IMG/VR virus record: IMGVR_UViG_3300020603_000015
Coordinates: 1-64,000 of that record
Direction: 5' to 3' (one strand)
Length of the DNA: 64,000 bases
Origin: a virus
Shown here: positions 42,368-52,300 of the stretch, one piece after another
Layout of the letters: each line of letters starts with the position of its first letter
How positions within the stretch are numbered: the stretch's first letter is position 1
The notes under the pieces: generated by a model
The model's database searches: none
What the model saw: only the letters and a program-made list of their open reading frames with translations
Told to the model about the DNA's origin: nothing
Translations under genes and position numbers: made by a program

Positions 42368-43235
42368 TTTGAATCTTATTCAGTTCCTCAATTAATTCAT
42401 ATGCAGTTAAGAGTGATGTCAATTGGTTTTCTTTTACCAATCCATTTATGGTTTTATTTGAAAGTTGTGTAATAGTCTCGTTTAATTTAATCTTAATAAT
42501 ATCATTATTAACAATCTTAGATGAACTTTCTTTCAATATACCAGATACTCTTTTGTATTCAAGATTCACAAATTCAGTAAATTTATTTGTATTTGATACA
42601 TTTGTGATATATTCTTTCAACAAACGTTTTTGGTCAGGTAGTAAATTACTATACTTTTTGTTGAAGTTTTCAATTAGGAACTTATAAGCAATCAAACGAA
42701 CTTCAGCAGTTTGAGAACTATACAAATCAAGTGGTTGTGATTCATTCTTTTTTATCTTAGTCAAATTCTCAACAACATATTCTCTTGATTCGATTAATTC
42801 TTCCACCCCAAACTTTACCTCATTAACATTTTCATTTTCAAACAATTTATATATTGATGCATACAACTTATAATTTGGAATCTTATTCTTTAGGAACTCA
42901 TCGATATTATACTTTTCTTTTATTTCTTTTACCAAATTATACTTTTGTTTATTTAATTCACGACTATTAATCTTAGAACGAGTCTGCAAAACAACATCTA
43001 AAATACGATCTGCCGATTCTGGATTCCTAGAAGATTGTGATGATATAAAGTTGTATAATTGGAACTCTTTACCCAACTCCTTTGACTCGTTGAAATAATT
43101 GAACATTAGATTTTTCGTGAATGTTTCATCACGTCCGGCAAGAATATCAGACGTTATTTGTCGGGTAAGTAATTCAAATAGCACTCCGCTATTTTTAAAC
43201 TTAGAATGTTTCGCTTTCTTATGCATAAGTTCCAA
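42351..43235 (-). CDS. Helical prohead core-type protein
   Basis: A 294-residue, mostly helical protein with many Asn, Lys, Glu and Leu residues. It begins with MHKKAKHSKFKNSGVLFELL (from residue 4) and contains NLMFNYFNESKELGKEFQLY. It is next in order after the portal protein. Its composition is like prohead core or neck-assembly proteins; the sequence gives no catalytic motif. A start-proximal ATATTTATA-type element lies about 5 bases upstream of the ATG. Confidence 0.62.
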   Translation of the reverse strand: MELMHKKAKHSKFKNSGVLFELLTRQITSDILAGRDETFTKNLMFNYFNESKELGKEFQLYNFISSQSSRNPESADRILDVVLQTRSKINSRELNKQKYNLVKEIKEKYNIDEFLKNKIPNYKLYASIYKLFENENVNEVKFGVEELIESREYVVENLTKIKKNESQPLDLYSSQTAEVRLIAYKFLIENFNKKYSNLLPDQKRLLKEYITNVSNTNKFTEFVNLEYKRVSGILKESSSKIVNNDIIKIKLNETITQLSNKTINGLVKENQLTSLLTAYELIEELNKIQNEKSS

Positions 43236-43288
43236 TTAAATATAAATATATGTAAAGATTAAAATTATTCGCTATTTATACTTTTCTT

Positions 43289-45166
43289 TTATTCTTTTAT
43301 ATTATTTTCGTCCATAAAAGATGGTTTTTTTACAGACTCTTTCAAAACTTCCTTGGTTTCGAAATCTTTTAACAAAACCGACAATGACTCTAGCGACAAC
43401 GGTGATTTATTTTTATATTTGTGCGTTGGTGATAAATCGCTAACTCTCTTGTTTTCTAAATTACCAAATGGGTCTTCTCCGAATGGGTATTTACTAGCAT
43501 CCTTTCTACCAGTTTGATCTCTTTTCTTTTCAGTTAATTTTGGAGTTTCACTTCCACCACCAGATGATTCTGGGGGTGTACCACCAGCCTCACTGCCAGA
43601 CTCAGTTCCTCCAGTTTCGCCACTACCCGCATCTCCACCAGTATCAGTGCCTCCAGATTCTTCTCCCTTTGATTTTAAGAATGCTAAAGCTGGATCATTA
43701 CCATCTTCTTCAATTTGTTTAAATCTATAAATTCCTTTAGCATCATCGATTAATTGTTTTTGTAAATTAATCATATCTTGCTCAGACATGCTAAATACGT
43801 TATCATAAATCCATTTTTTGCTGAACAATTTTTGTTCTTGCATGTCTTTGGCTACTTCTACTTTGCTTTTCCAAACATCAATCTTTTCCTTTTCAAAGAT
43901 AGTAGATGGGTTTGTTAATTGTAAACTAAAGTCTACCAACGATTCATCTCTATATCCTTGACTATACAAATGAATTACCGCAATCTTGTTCAATTCACTA
44001 ACAATAATACGTTGTACACGTTGAATTGTTCTAGCAAAACGAATATCTTCAGCCGCCAATGTAGCCTTACCAGATAATGATTCATCATACCCCAAGAATG
44101 CCTTTGGAATCTTAAGTGCTGACATCATCTTATTGCGTAGATATTCAATATCATCTGTACCTGTCCATTCTAGTCCAGGCAAATTATCAATACTTGTACC
44201 ACTATCGCCACCACGAACTGGTAGGAAAAAGTCTTCAACCATGTTTTGAAGGTTAAAACGTAAATTATAGTCACCAGTTTGTTGATCCAAATATGGAGTC
44301 TTTTTCATTTGCGCAATAATTCGTTCCATGTGATTATCAACTTCATTTGGAGGAATATTACCAATATCGACTTTAAAAATACGTTTTTCTGGAGCACGCA
44401 TGATGCGATGAATCAACATTGCATCTTCCATTAAACTCAATTGTTTCCAAACACGGCGAGCACCTTCTAACATACTCTTACCATAAGGTAAGAAGTTACT
44501 ATCACTCAGTAAACGAAAGTGTGCAATTTGATAGTTCTCAAGATCTTCAATTTTATTACCATATGGAAGATTAACTTGAAACTTAACAAAATTCTTATTT
44601 TGTAGATGTGCATTTTCAATACGAGTAACATAATATGAACTAAGTGGTTCAACCATGTATACGCCATATTCTGGACTGATATGTAACCTTAAATAAAAAT
44701 CGCCATACTTGACCATGCTACGAGTCCAAGACCAAAGATTAAACTCAATATTAAGAATATCATAAAATAAATTGTTTAATATTTGTTTGATATCATCATT
44801 CGAAGATTGAACAGAGATAATGTCACCCAATTCATTTTTACTTGTACATTCATCCGAATAAATGTCTAATGCAGATGCGAGAATTGGATCCATATCCATT
44901 GTATCATAATCGCGAAATAGTTCTACACGACTACTTTGATAGCTAAGATTAAAGTCACGGGTATATTGATTATATGCGGTAGTTCTAAGACGATTAAAAC
45001 GATCTCTTAAACTATTACGATCTGTAGCATATTGAATTTCATCAGTGTCAATTACCTTTAATTTCTTACCACCAATATTACGTACAATAACATCATTACT
45101 AAAAAGACGTTTTAATCTTGCAAAAAGCGATCTATTCTTTAATTCTTGAAATGATTTATCAGTCAT
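43289..45166 (-). CDS. gp20: Portal vertex protein (T4 gp20-like)
   Basis: A 625-residue protein in the canonical position between terminase and core/protease genes. Conserved-looking regions include RDYDTMDMDPILASALDIYSD, MEDAMLIHRIMRAPEKRIF and PGLEWTGTDDIEYLRNKMMSAL with KIPKAFLGYDESLSGK, all typical of T4-like portals. The C-terminal 100 residues are Gly/Ser/Glu/Thr-rich (GGTDTGGDAGSGETGG type) and probably disordered. It forms the dodecameric ring through which DNA is packaged. The start at 45166 is preceded by AT-rich sequence; a ribosome binding-like GGCGGTAAG lies nearby. Confidence 0.92.
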   Translation of the reverse strand: MTDKSFQELKNRSLFARLKRLFSNDVIVRNIGGKKLKVIDTDEIQYATDRNSLRDRFNRLRTTAYNQYTRDFNLSYQSSRVELFRDYDTMDMDPILASALDIYSDECTSKNELGDIISVQSSNDDIKQILNNLFYDILNIEFNLWSWTRSMVKYGDFYLRLHISPEYGVYMVEPLSSYYVTRIENAHLQNKNFVKFQVNLPYGNKIEDLENYQIAHFRLLSDSNFLPYGKSMLEGARRVWKQLSLMEDAMLIHRIMRAPEKRIFKVDIGNIPPNEVDNHMERIIAQMKKTPYLDQQTGDYNLRFNLQNMVEDFFLPVRGGDSGTSIDNLPGLEWTGTDDIEYLRNKMMSALKIPKAFLGYDESLSGKATLAAEDIRFARTIQRVQRIIVSELNKIAVIHLYSQGYRDESLVDFSLQLTNPSTIFEKEKIDVWKSKVEVAKDMQEQKLFSKKWIYDNVFSMSEQDMINLQKQLIDDAKGIYRFKQIEEDGNDPALAFLKSKGEESGGTDTGGDAGSGETGGTESGSEAGGTPPESSGGGSETPKLTEKKRDQTGRKDASKYPFGEDPFGNLENKRVSDLSPTHKYKNKSPLSLESLSVLLKDFETKEVLKESVKKPSFMDENNIKE

Positions 45167-45191
45167 ATCTTACCGCCATATATATAAGTAT

Positions 45192-46805
45192 TTATAACAA
45201 CCAAGTTAAACTTTCTTTTTTACTGTTTATATTAGCATTTGGGTTGAAATCCCACCCTTCTGTAGGAGAACCAAATGGTTTTGTTAATATAGGAGAATTA
45301 TGAACGCTGGATACTTTACTAATGCCTGCTAACATTTGTCTATTGTAAGCAATCTGATCATTTCTAAGTCTAAGTGCAGTTTCACGTACCCATAATCCTA
45401 TTCCCATAGACATTACCAAATCATCATTGTAGCCACGTAGTGCTTCTGCTTTTGGTCCATTCCAAATAAAAACATTCAACTCTTCATATAATCGTTTCGA
45501 TTTAATAATTACTTGTTTTTGTCTAAAAAATAACTCCAAATTACTTACAACTAATGGTCTGTTTTTAGTAGTTGTAGTAAATCCAGCAACCATCTTTTTA
45601 TCTTGTGCATGTAATTTGTTGCTATATGTTTTTTCCACATCCACAATTGTGAGATCACTTGAACTATAAAACGTATGAGGATAATTTCTGTCAATAATCT
45701 GTTGAAGTGTACCCCAACCAACGTTATTGTTTTCTACAACTAATAGTGCATTATTATATTCAGTAGCAATAGTTACTAATAGATTGCCATAATCTTTTGT
45801 AGTTAATTGCCCTTTATATTCTGCAACTTGTTCCATAGTATCAACATCTATAACATGAAAAGCGCTGAAATCTGCACCATCGCCTCTAGCACAATCAGCT
45901 GTCACTAAATAATTCTTGCTATAATTTGGGTAATCCCATATCCATAAATCTTGATTATTACCTCGCCTTTCTATAGGATCTTTTATGTATGTTTGTTTAT
46001 AAAATTCCAATACATCAACACTAACTACTTGATTGCCTGATGTACTAAAATCACAATCACATTCTTGCGCAGCACCCTTTACACCTGATAATTCTGTCTG
46101 ATTATCTCTCCACGATTGATCTCTTTCTGGATGTAAATGCCATGGCAATTTTATTGTTTTGAATCCTTTTTTACCAGACTTTTCGTTTTCTTCCGATTCA
46201 ATCCATGTTTTATGAAAAAAGTTACCAACGCCGTTCGGTGTACTTAATATAATCGATCTACCACCAGTAGATAAAGTATATTGTGATGATAACCAAATTT
46301 CTTCTATACCATCAATAAACGCAGCTTCGTCTATAATTAACAATGATAATGCTGATGAACGACCTGCTGTGCCAGCCGATGAGACAGCTTTAATTTGTGA
46401 TCCATTCTTTAATCTCAGTGACAATCTATTATCTTCCACACATGGCACTTTTAACCAACTAGGAAGATTATCATTAGCAAATCTTACCTTGGTAACGATT
46501 TCCTTTGCGGTTTCCTGTGTTATACTAATACATAAAATATTCTTATCATTATGGAATGTCATTAACCATAAACTATAAGCAGCAGTAAGAGTGCTAATAC
46601 CCATCTGACGACTTTTAAGAACAATGTTCAATTGATTATCAACAAAGTCTTGTAATGCCTTCTCTTGAAATGGATACAATTCAAATCCAACTGTACCACG
46701 TATGGGATGTTGAATCTTTACATACTTCTTTATGAAGTATATAGGATTTTCAATACATTTTTTATATTCTTGCTTTATTATCTCTCTTAAGTTTTGCTGA
46801 CTCAT
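45192..46805 (-). CDS. gp17: Terminase large subunit (T4 gp17-like)
   Basis: A 537-residue packaging motor. Walker A-like VLKSRQMGIST at about residues 62-72, Walker B SLLIIDEAAF at 153-162 with the catalytic glutamate, and the nuclease domain with YLVTADCARGDGADFSAFHVID near 299-320 are all present. It is shorter than T4 gp17 (610 residues). It overlaps the end of the zinc-finger gene by 44 bases, and the portal gene follows 26 bases later. It powers and cuts DNA during head filling. Confidence 0.93.
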   Translation of the reverse strand: MSQQNLREIIKQEYKKCIENPIYFIKKYVKIQHPIRGTVGFELYPFQEKALQDFVDNQLNIVLKSRQMGISTLTAAYSLWLMTFHNDKNILCISITQETAKEIVTKVRFANDNLPSWLKVPCVEDNRLSLRLKNGSQIKAVSSAGTAGRSSALSLLIIDEAAFIDGIEEIWLSSQYTLSTGGRSIILSTPNGVGNFFHKTWIESEENEKSGKKGFKTIKLPWHLHPERDQSWRDNQTELSGVKGAAQECDCDFSTSGNQVVSVDVLEFYKQTYIKDPIERRGNNQDLWIWDYPNYSKNYLVTADCARGDGADFSAFHVIDVDTMEQVAEYKGQLTTKDYGNLLVTIATEYNNALLVVENNNVGWGTLQQIIDRNYPHTFYSSSDLTIVDVEKTYSNKLHAQDKKMVAGFTTTTKNRPLVVSNLELFFRQKQVIIKSKRLYEELNVFIWNGPKAEALRGYNDDLVMSMGIGLWVRETALRLRNDQIAYNRQMLAGISKVSSVHNSPILTKPFGSPTEGWDFNPNANINSKKESLTWLL

Positions 46806-47409
46806 ATTTTGTTTCTAATTCACTAATCTCAGCATCTATATTTTCTAATCTTTTTACTACGGCTGTTAAGTCTAACTCTATATTTTCACGGATTTTTGAC
46901 ATATCTGGCACTCCTTCCCAATGTTCTATAGATCCATCTTCTTCAAGAAATTCAACTGGTTTATTATGATTTTGGTCACACCAGTTTTTAGCCTCTTCAA
47001 ATTTATTCTTATAATCCAACAATGCTGATTTTATATTCTTGAGTTCACGGATTTTGTTGAATGTATCCCAAATACCCAATTTTTTAAGATGAGTTTCTTC
47101 ATTTATAAAACATTCATAACATAATCCAGACTTTGGCCATGTTCTATCATCCAAATAACTACCCCATCGAACATCCATATTGCAGTGTTTACAACGTTGT
47201 TCCACAACGATTGATGCTCGTTTTGAAACACGGCGTTTACTACCATTTTTCCAAATCCACTTCCGTCCCTGCCCATCCTCCCACTCATCACCTTCTTTGC
47301 GTTTACTATTTTCAAGATTAGAATCATAACCAACTTGCACGAATGGACGATTACCATCCACGTAATCTTTAATAATATCGAGATTGCTTTTACCTAATGC
47401 TCTTTTCAT
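46762..47409 (-). CDS. Zinc-finger protein upstream of terminase, candidate small terminase subunit
   Basis: A 215-residue protein with a four-cysteine zinc-binding motif (QRCKHCNMDVRW and later GLCYECFI), preceded by a basic stretch (RKWIWKNGSKRRVSKR). The C-terminal half is a coiled coil (LTAVVKRLENIDAEISELETKY). It overlaps the large terminase start by 44 bases, so it is probably translated with it. Small terminase subunits often lie in this position, but the zinc finger is not typical of T4 gp16. The role as DNA recognition subunit is inference. Confidence 0.6.
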   Translation of the reverse strand: MKRALGKSNLDIIKDYVDGNRPFVQVGYDSNLENSKRKEGDEWEDGQGRKWIWKNGSKRRVSKRASIVVEQRCKHCNMDVRWGSYLDDRTWPKSGLCYECFINEETHLKKLGIWDTFNKIRELKNIKSALLDYKNKFEEAKNWCDQNHNKPVEFLEEDGSIEHWEGVPDMSKIRENIELDLTAVVKRLENIDAEISELETKYESAKLKRDNKARI

Positions 47410-47427
47410 AACAAATATGTATTTATT

Positions 47428-48480
47428 TTATTTACCAAAACCACTTTGTAGTCCCCTAATAATGAAACTACCAGTTATTTTAAATGGCTTACTATGAATA
47501 CTTGGATCTCTTACAACAATGCCTTCATGTTTTTCTAGATCACCAATTTCACTAGTAGCATTCTTGAGAATTTCATCGCCCAACTTGATTGTAGTAATAT
47601 AAACAATAATATCATTAACTATCTTGTCTATGTCTTGACCCTCAAAATCTCGCGTAATATTTTTACTTGCAGCTGCTTTCTGAAATTGTTCACGGGTAAT
47701 TAACGGTGTTTGAATAGTCACATTAGTCAACCAATCTTTCAAACTCTTGGTTACTGGTTTTCCTTGAGGATACAATGTAACTTTTTCGCCCAATGGTTTT
47801 GAAAGATTTGGACGAGTTTTGAATTTAGTATCAACACTTCCTAATACTTTAAATCCATATTTCTTAGCAACCAAATTCAACTTATTGATATAAGATTGCA
47901 TTGCGGTTTTATCATAAGAAATTTCAGTAGCTACTCTTGATTTGACACTACCGTCTTTACCAAATGTCTTTGGCTTTATTTCTTTTAAACCATGAATTGC
48001 CAAAAAGTTACCAATGTCTTCGTATCCAAGAACGTTTGTTTGTCCTTCAACATATTCAATGTTCAACAAAATGTTTGGATTGTTCAATAACCCAAGAGCT
48101 TTCAATTCGTTTTGAGTTGTTGGTATAGCTTCATCAAATATTTGAATGACTCTGGTACCAATCTTAATGAACCCATGTTCTGAACCTGTTTCTTGATTTG
48201 GTAAAAATCTAGCACTTAGATCTTGTGGGCGCATTCCCTTAATGTCTAGTGGTTTCGCACTACCACGGTCCATCACAAATTCTCCATTGACTAAACGAAT
48301 ACTAGCATTGACACCATCAATCTTGACACTACCAGTTCCTTTCTCCAACGATGCGATTGACTTTTGAAAAACGTTTATAAATTCTTTTGCAGTAGATGTA
48401 AAATCAAATGGATGCTCCATATGACCACCAGCACCACCTTCTTTGAGAACTTCCGACAAAATATTACTTAGCTTTATCAT
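47428..48480 (-). CDS. ATP-dependent ligase-fold nucleotidyltransferase with leader MIKLSNILSE
   Basis: A 350-residue protein. The leader MIKLSNILSE|V fits the capsid-targeting pattern. Behind it come MEHPFDF and the ligase motif I VKIDGVNASIRL (Lys53 as the candidate AMP acceptor), a motif III-like NIEYVEG at about 140, motif IV EGIVVRD at 319-325 and motif V KPFKITG at 331-337. It belongs to the covalent nucleotidyltransferase superfamily of DNA/RNA ligases, in a phage family I know as uncharacterised. It overlaps the flavodoxin-like gene by 4 bases. It is probably an RNA or DNA ligase carried in the head. Confidence 0.8.
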   Translation of the reverse strand: MIKLSNILSEVLKEGGAGGHMEHPFDFTSTAKEFINVFQKSIASLEKGTGSVKIDGVNASIRLVNGEFVMDRGSAKPLDIKGMRPQDLSARFLPNQETGSEHGFIKIGTRVIQIFDEAIPTTQNELKALGLLNNPNILLNIEYVEGQTNVLGYEDIGNFLAIHGLKEIKPKTFGKDGSVKSRVATEISYDKTAMQSYINKLNLVAKKYGFKVLGSVDTKFKTRPNLSKPLGEKVTLYPQGKPVTKSLKDWLTNVTIQTPLITREQFQKAAASKNITRDFEGQDIDKIVNDIIVYITTIKLGDEILKNATSEIGDLEKHEGIVVRDPSIHSKPFKITGSFIIRGLQSGFGK

Positions 48481-49244
48481 GGTTTAATAAATGTTTTTTC
48501 AAATGTAGACACACCCTTCAAATAAGAACGAGCAGTTTCATCAAGCGCGTTATCTGTAAATTGCCAATTCCAAAATAATTGATCAGGCGTTTTAAATCCA
48601 AAAAATTCTAGAACATTTTTTTGAATTTCTGCTACATCTTTACCATTCCAATTTTGTCCCACAGCAATAAATCCGGCGTCAATATCTTTTACAATATTTT
48701 TTTCTCCTAGAGTTGAATGTCTATTTTCAATCCAAGTTAGTCTTTCTATAAGTTTTTGATAATAACTATTAGCTTGACCCCATCTTATACTAGCAAAAAA
48801 TACTACACAATCGCTTTCAAATAATTCTTTACTAATTTTCCATAATTCATCACTTTTATCATTGTAACTTGCCCAACAACGATGATATCCACTTGGATTC
48901 TGATCTTTGTTTTTTAATAAAGAACCAATCGTTCCACAATGATTACCACCAAACTCTTTGTTACTACTTACGTTACCTTCACATGGAACAATATGCAACT
49001 TAGTAGTGTCAATTAAGGTTACCTTTTCTTTGCCAAGTAATTCTTGAATTTTGATAGCTAGTTGGCTACTTTTTGGAACGTCTTCTTTGTGTTTGACCCA
49101 TCTGTTGCTAGTGGTTAATAATAAAATTTTGTTTTTACTACGTAAATAATCTATGGTTTTCTTGTATTTTTTGGCATACAAGTCCATATCTTGCTCGCTA
49201 ATTGGTAACTTAGCTTCTATTAGTAGGTCTGAAAGACTAATCAT
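48477..49244 (-). CDS. Flavodoxin/NADPH-dependent FMN reductase-like protein with leader MISLSDLLIE
   Basis: A 255-residue protein with leader MISLSDLLIE|A, again as in T4. The body has a flavodoxin-like pattern: an early hydrophobic strand with LLLTTSNRWVK, a Cys-containing CEGNVSSNKEFGGNHCG element, and SDCVVFFASIRWGQANSYYQKLIE, which is where FMN reductases have the Pro-Val-Tyr loop. Redox activity with FMN is expected, but cofactor residues need checking. It overlaps the ligase gene by 4 bases, so both probably share expression and packaging. Confidence 0.75.
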   Translation of the reverse strand: MISLSDLLIEAKLPISEQDMDLYAKKYKKTIDYLRSKNKILLLTTSNRWVKHKEDVPKSSQLAIKIQELLGKEKVTLIDTTKLHIVPCEGNVSSNKEFGGNHCGTIGSLLKNKDQNPSGYHRCWASYNDKSDELWKISKELFESDCVVFFASIRWGQANSYYQKLIERLTWIENRHSTLGEKNIVKDIDAGFIAVGQNWNGKDVAEIQKNVLEFFGFKTPDQLFWNWQFTDNALDETARSYLKGVSTFEKTFIKP

Positions 49245-49248
49245 CGCT

Positions 49249-49257
49249 TATAAATAT
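49249..49257 (-). promoter_or_regulatory. ATATTTATA element upstream of the flavodoxin-like gene
   Basis: Reads ATATTTATA on the coding strand, 4 bases before the ATG at 49244. It comes directly after the sheath terminator, so it would open a new transcription unit for the flavodoxin-ligase pair. Confidence 0.5.
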
Positions 49258-49280
49258 GTAAATTATAATAAAAATAATAT

Positions 49281-49320
49281 ATATAAACAAAAAACCCCCG
49301 GCTTTTTAGGGCCGGGGTTC
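49281..49320 (-). terminator. Rho-independent terminator after the sheath gene
   Basis: GAACCCCGGC, loop with AAAAA, GCCGGGGGTT stem on the minus strand followed by TTTTGTTT. It lies 17-44 bases after the sheath gene stop and is the most GC-rich hairpin in the window. Confidence 0.82.
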
Positions 49321-49336
49321 TTGTTTAATTTATGCT

Positions 49337-52300
49337 TTATTCACCGAAACTAGCACCAGTTGGTAGAATGTTGAAGTCAAGGATAATGAATTCAGCAGTT
49401 CTAGCTGGTTGGATGAAGATTTGACCATAAAGGATATTTCTATCAATTAGGTCAGGTGTATTGTTTTGTTCATCCATCTTAACTTGATAAGCATAGATAC
49501 CATTACGTTGTTGTACAGATTCTAAATATGGATTTACGATACTCAAGAATCTATTACGTGTAGCAGCTACGTTTTGTTCGAATACCAAGTATTTGCTTGA
49601 ACTTGCGATAAACTTCTTCAAGTTAATCAACAAGCGACGAACATTGATACGATCCAAAGCGCTTGGAGCAATTTGTAGAGTCTTTTGACCCCACACACAG
49701 ATACCTTGACCTGGAAAGGCTGCGATTGGATTTACACGACCTTCGTACAATTCATCACGTTCACTATGTGTAGTTCTATCCAGAACTTGTACAGCGATTG
49801 GAATACCACCACGATTTAGACCAGCAGGAGCATACCATTCAGCAGATGCATTATCGTTAGCAGCATAAACTGCTGGTAATACCACTGAAGGAGGTACACT
49901 AATAATCTTGTTGGTATTAGTATCTAGAATCTTTACCCATGGATAATATGTAGCAACATAGTTACTATCAATTGTAGCGACTGAGTTGACGGCGGCATCA
50001 ATCAATCCGACAGTTTGGTTACTTGCTGGGAACACGACGTTATCCATGATATAGAAACAATCACCACGAGCTTCGCACATATCGATTGTAATTTCAGTTA
50101 CGTAGCTGTGTTGTTCACGGAAGATGCCAGGCAATACAATCAAGTTGATATCAAATTCATCCGCATTACCTAGAGCAGCGATACATTGTTTGTATGCAAT
50201 ACTACCTGGGCTATTGATATTTGTACAATCTAGACCTTGTGTATTACCAGCGGTAATATCACTTCCTAGAGCGATTGGAATTGATGGCCATTTACCATCA
50301 AATCCACCTTGGAATCCCACTAGGAACTTACGTAGTTTTACGTATGTAGATTCATTAACTGGATCATAGTTACTTGGAATACTACCACTCAGGGATGGAT
50401 CTAGTAGTGAACCAGTACCATTTGCATAGAACTTGGCGTTTTGAGTACCTCGAGTCTTGTCTTCCAAGTCAAAGTCAATATTTATACCATTTACGCTACT
50501 TGGCAATGGTTTGAAATATTCGTCGGTATCGTTATATACACCAACATTTGCTGAAGAAGTTGGATACAAAGATACCAATTCATCGTCGGCTTGAGGTACG
50601 TCGTTGAATACTGTACCACAACTATATTTACCAGGCGCTAGAGACCAGATACTTGCTTTGCTATATCTGACCGGAGGAATAATATCTGCTAAAGTACCAG
50701 CGACTGGAGTAGAATATGATTCAAATCCATATGGTACAGATACTTCTGGATATAAACCATCAGCCATTTCAATTCTGATGAATTGACTCAAGTTAACATA
50801 TGTACCAAATTCGATGATTTTACCAGCGAATGTGATGTATGCGTAACGATCACCAATTCTACGTGCAATGAAGTTTGCACTATCAGGATTTAAATTCAAG
50901 TTTTGATAAATTTCCAAATACTTTGGACGTTTATCTGTGTCACTATAAGCACGAACTGCAAGTGAGAATGAACCCCAATCACTACCTGGGACTGTACCAG
51001 CCAACTTAACGTTGCTGATTTCAATCTTGTATTTCTTGTTACTCAACGTACCATCACTTAGTGTATGTATCTTGAACAATTGATACTTGGTTGGTACTGC
51101 GGATTCATTTGCACTACCTCTAAATGGAGCAATCTTTTGTGAGTAGATCCATGGAGTATATGCATTAGTGATACTAAATTGACTATCACCCGCAGTAAGA
51201 TTTGTGCTGTATTGGTCAACAAACTTTAATGGTTCACCAATTGCAAATCCAGCTTCTGGAGCTGTATTTGCTAGCAACTTCCAACCACCGCCTTCAGCAC
51301 TTGGACGAGTCTTTTCAGCGACAAATCTTTGAATACTATCTTGGAACAACATGTAGTTGTAAGCAGCTTCTACTTTTTGACCAGCAACTTGTTTTGCTGG
51401 GTTACCAGCGGTTGGATCAAATCCAAATACATTTCCAACGAAATTATTATCACTCTCATTTAGGGTGAAGTCATAATAACCATATGTTCCTGCACTTGTG
51501 GTACCATCATCATTTGCGAAGCTATACTTTAAGATTAGTTGATATGCATTTTCATTTGGATTAATCAATCCCTTATATGGGAATACTGAACTTGTTAGTT
51601 GACTTAGTGTTGATGTATCAAAACCATATACTTCATATCTATTGTTGAATTGTGAAGAAGCATTTTGAGTATTATTCAATACTGCCAATACCATCTTGCT
51701 TCTTGCAGATGAATTTGGGTTACATGGATCACCACCAGATGTGTCTTGATTTGTGAATGTACCATCAAAATCACCATAAGCACCAGCTACTAGACCCAAG
51801 AATTGTAGACTTGATCCACAGGTGCTTGCACCTCTAATAGACTTGAAACTTGCACTATGTAGTGATAATGTACCATTTACATCAAATGTGGTTGTATCAT
51901 AATCCAAACTTACCTTCGCACTTGAAGTCATAGATGCGGACAAATAAGCTACCGTTTCAGAGCTTTCATTAAATGCCGTAGCAATCTTAGTCTCGGGTGT
52001 TACGTTTTGGTTTTGTACACTAGAGGTCAAATAATAGTATCCAGCAAAAATTCCTGCTGTTGGCGTTGTACCGGTGATCTTTCTTAGCAAATATGTATTT
52101 GCGCCCGATGAATTGGTGGTGCTAACAGTACCCAGTGTTACTTGTTTACCCGCGTATAGTACTGATCCACTCAAAAATCCACCCGTACCATTATAATTAC
52201 TATAATAAACCGCTGTTGCTGCTTTTGGTGCGAACTTACCACTTACAATACCATTTACTCTTAAACGTGATGTATCATGTCTGTATGTAAATACTGCGTC

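Noticed and set aside
1812-49257. TATAAATA read on the opposite strand as T4 late promoters
   Set aside because: In that orientation they would fire away from the genes they adjoin; the motif is reported instead in its gene-parallel orientation as an element of unproven function.
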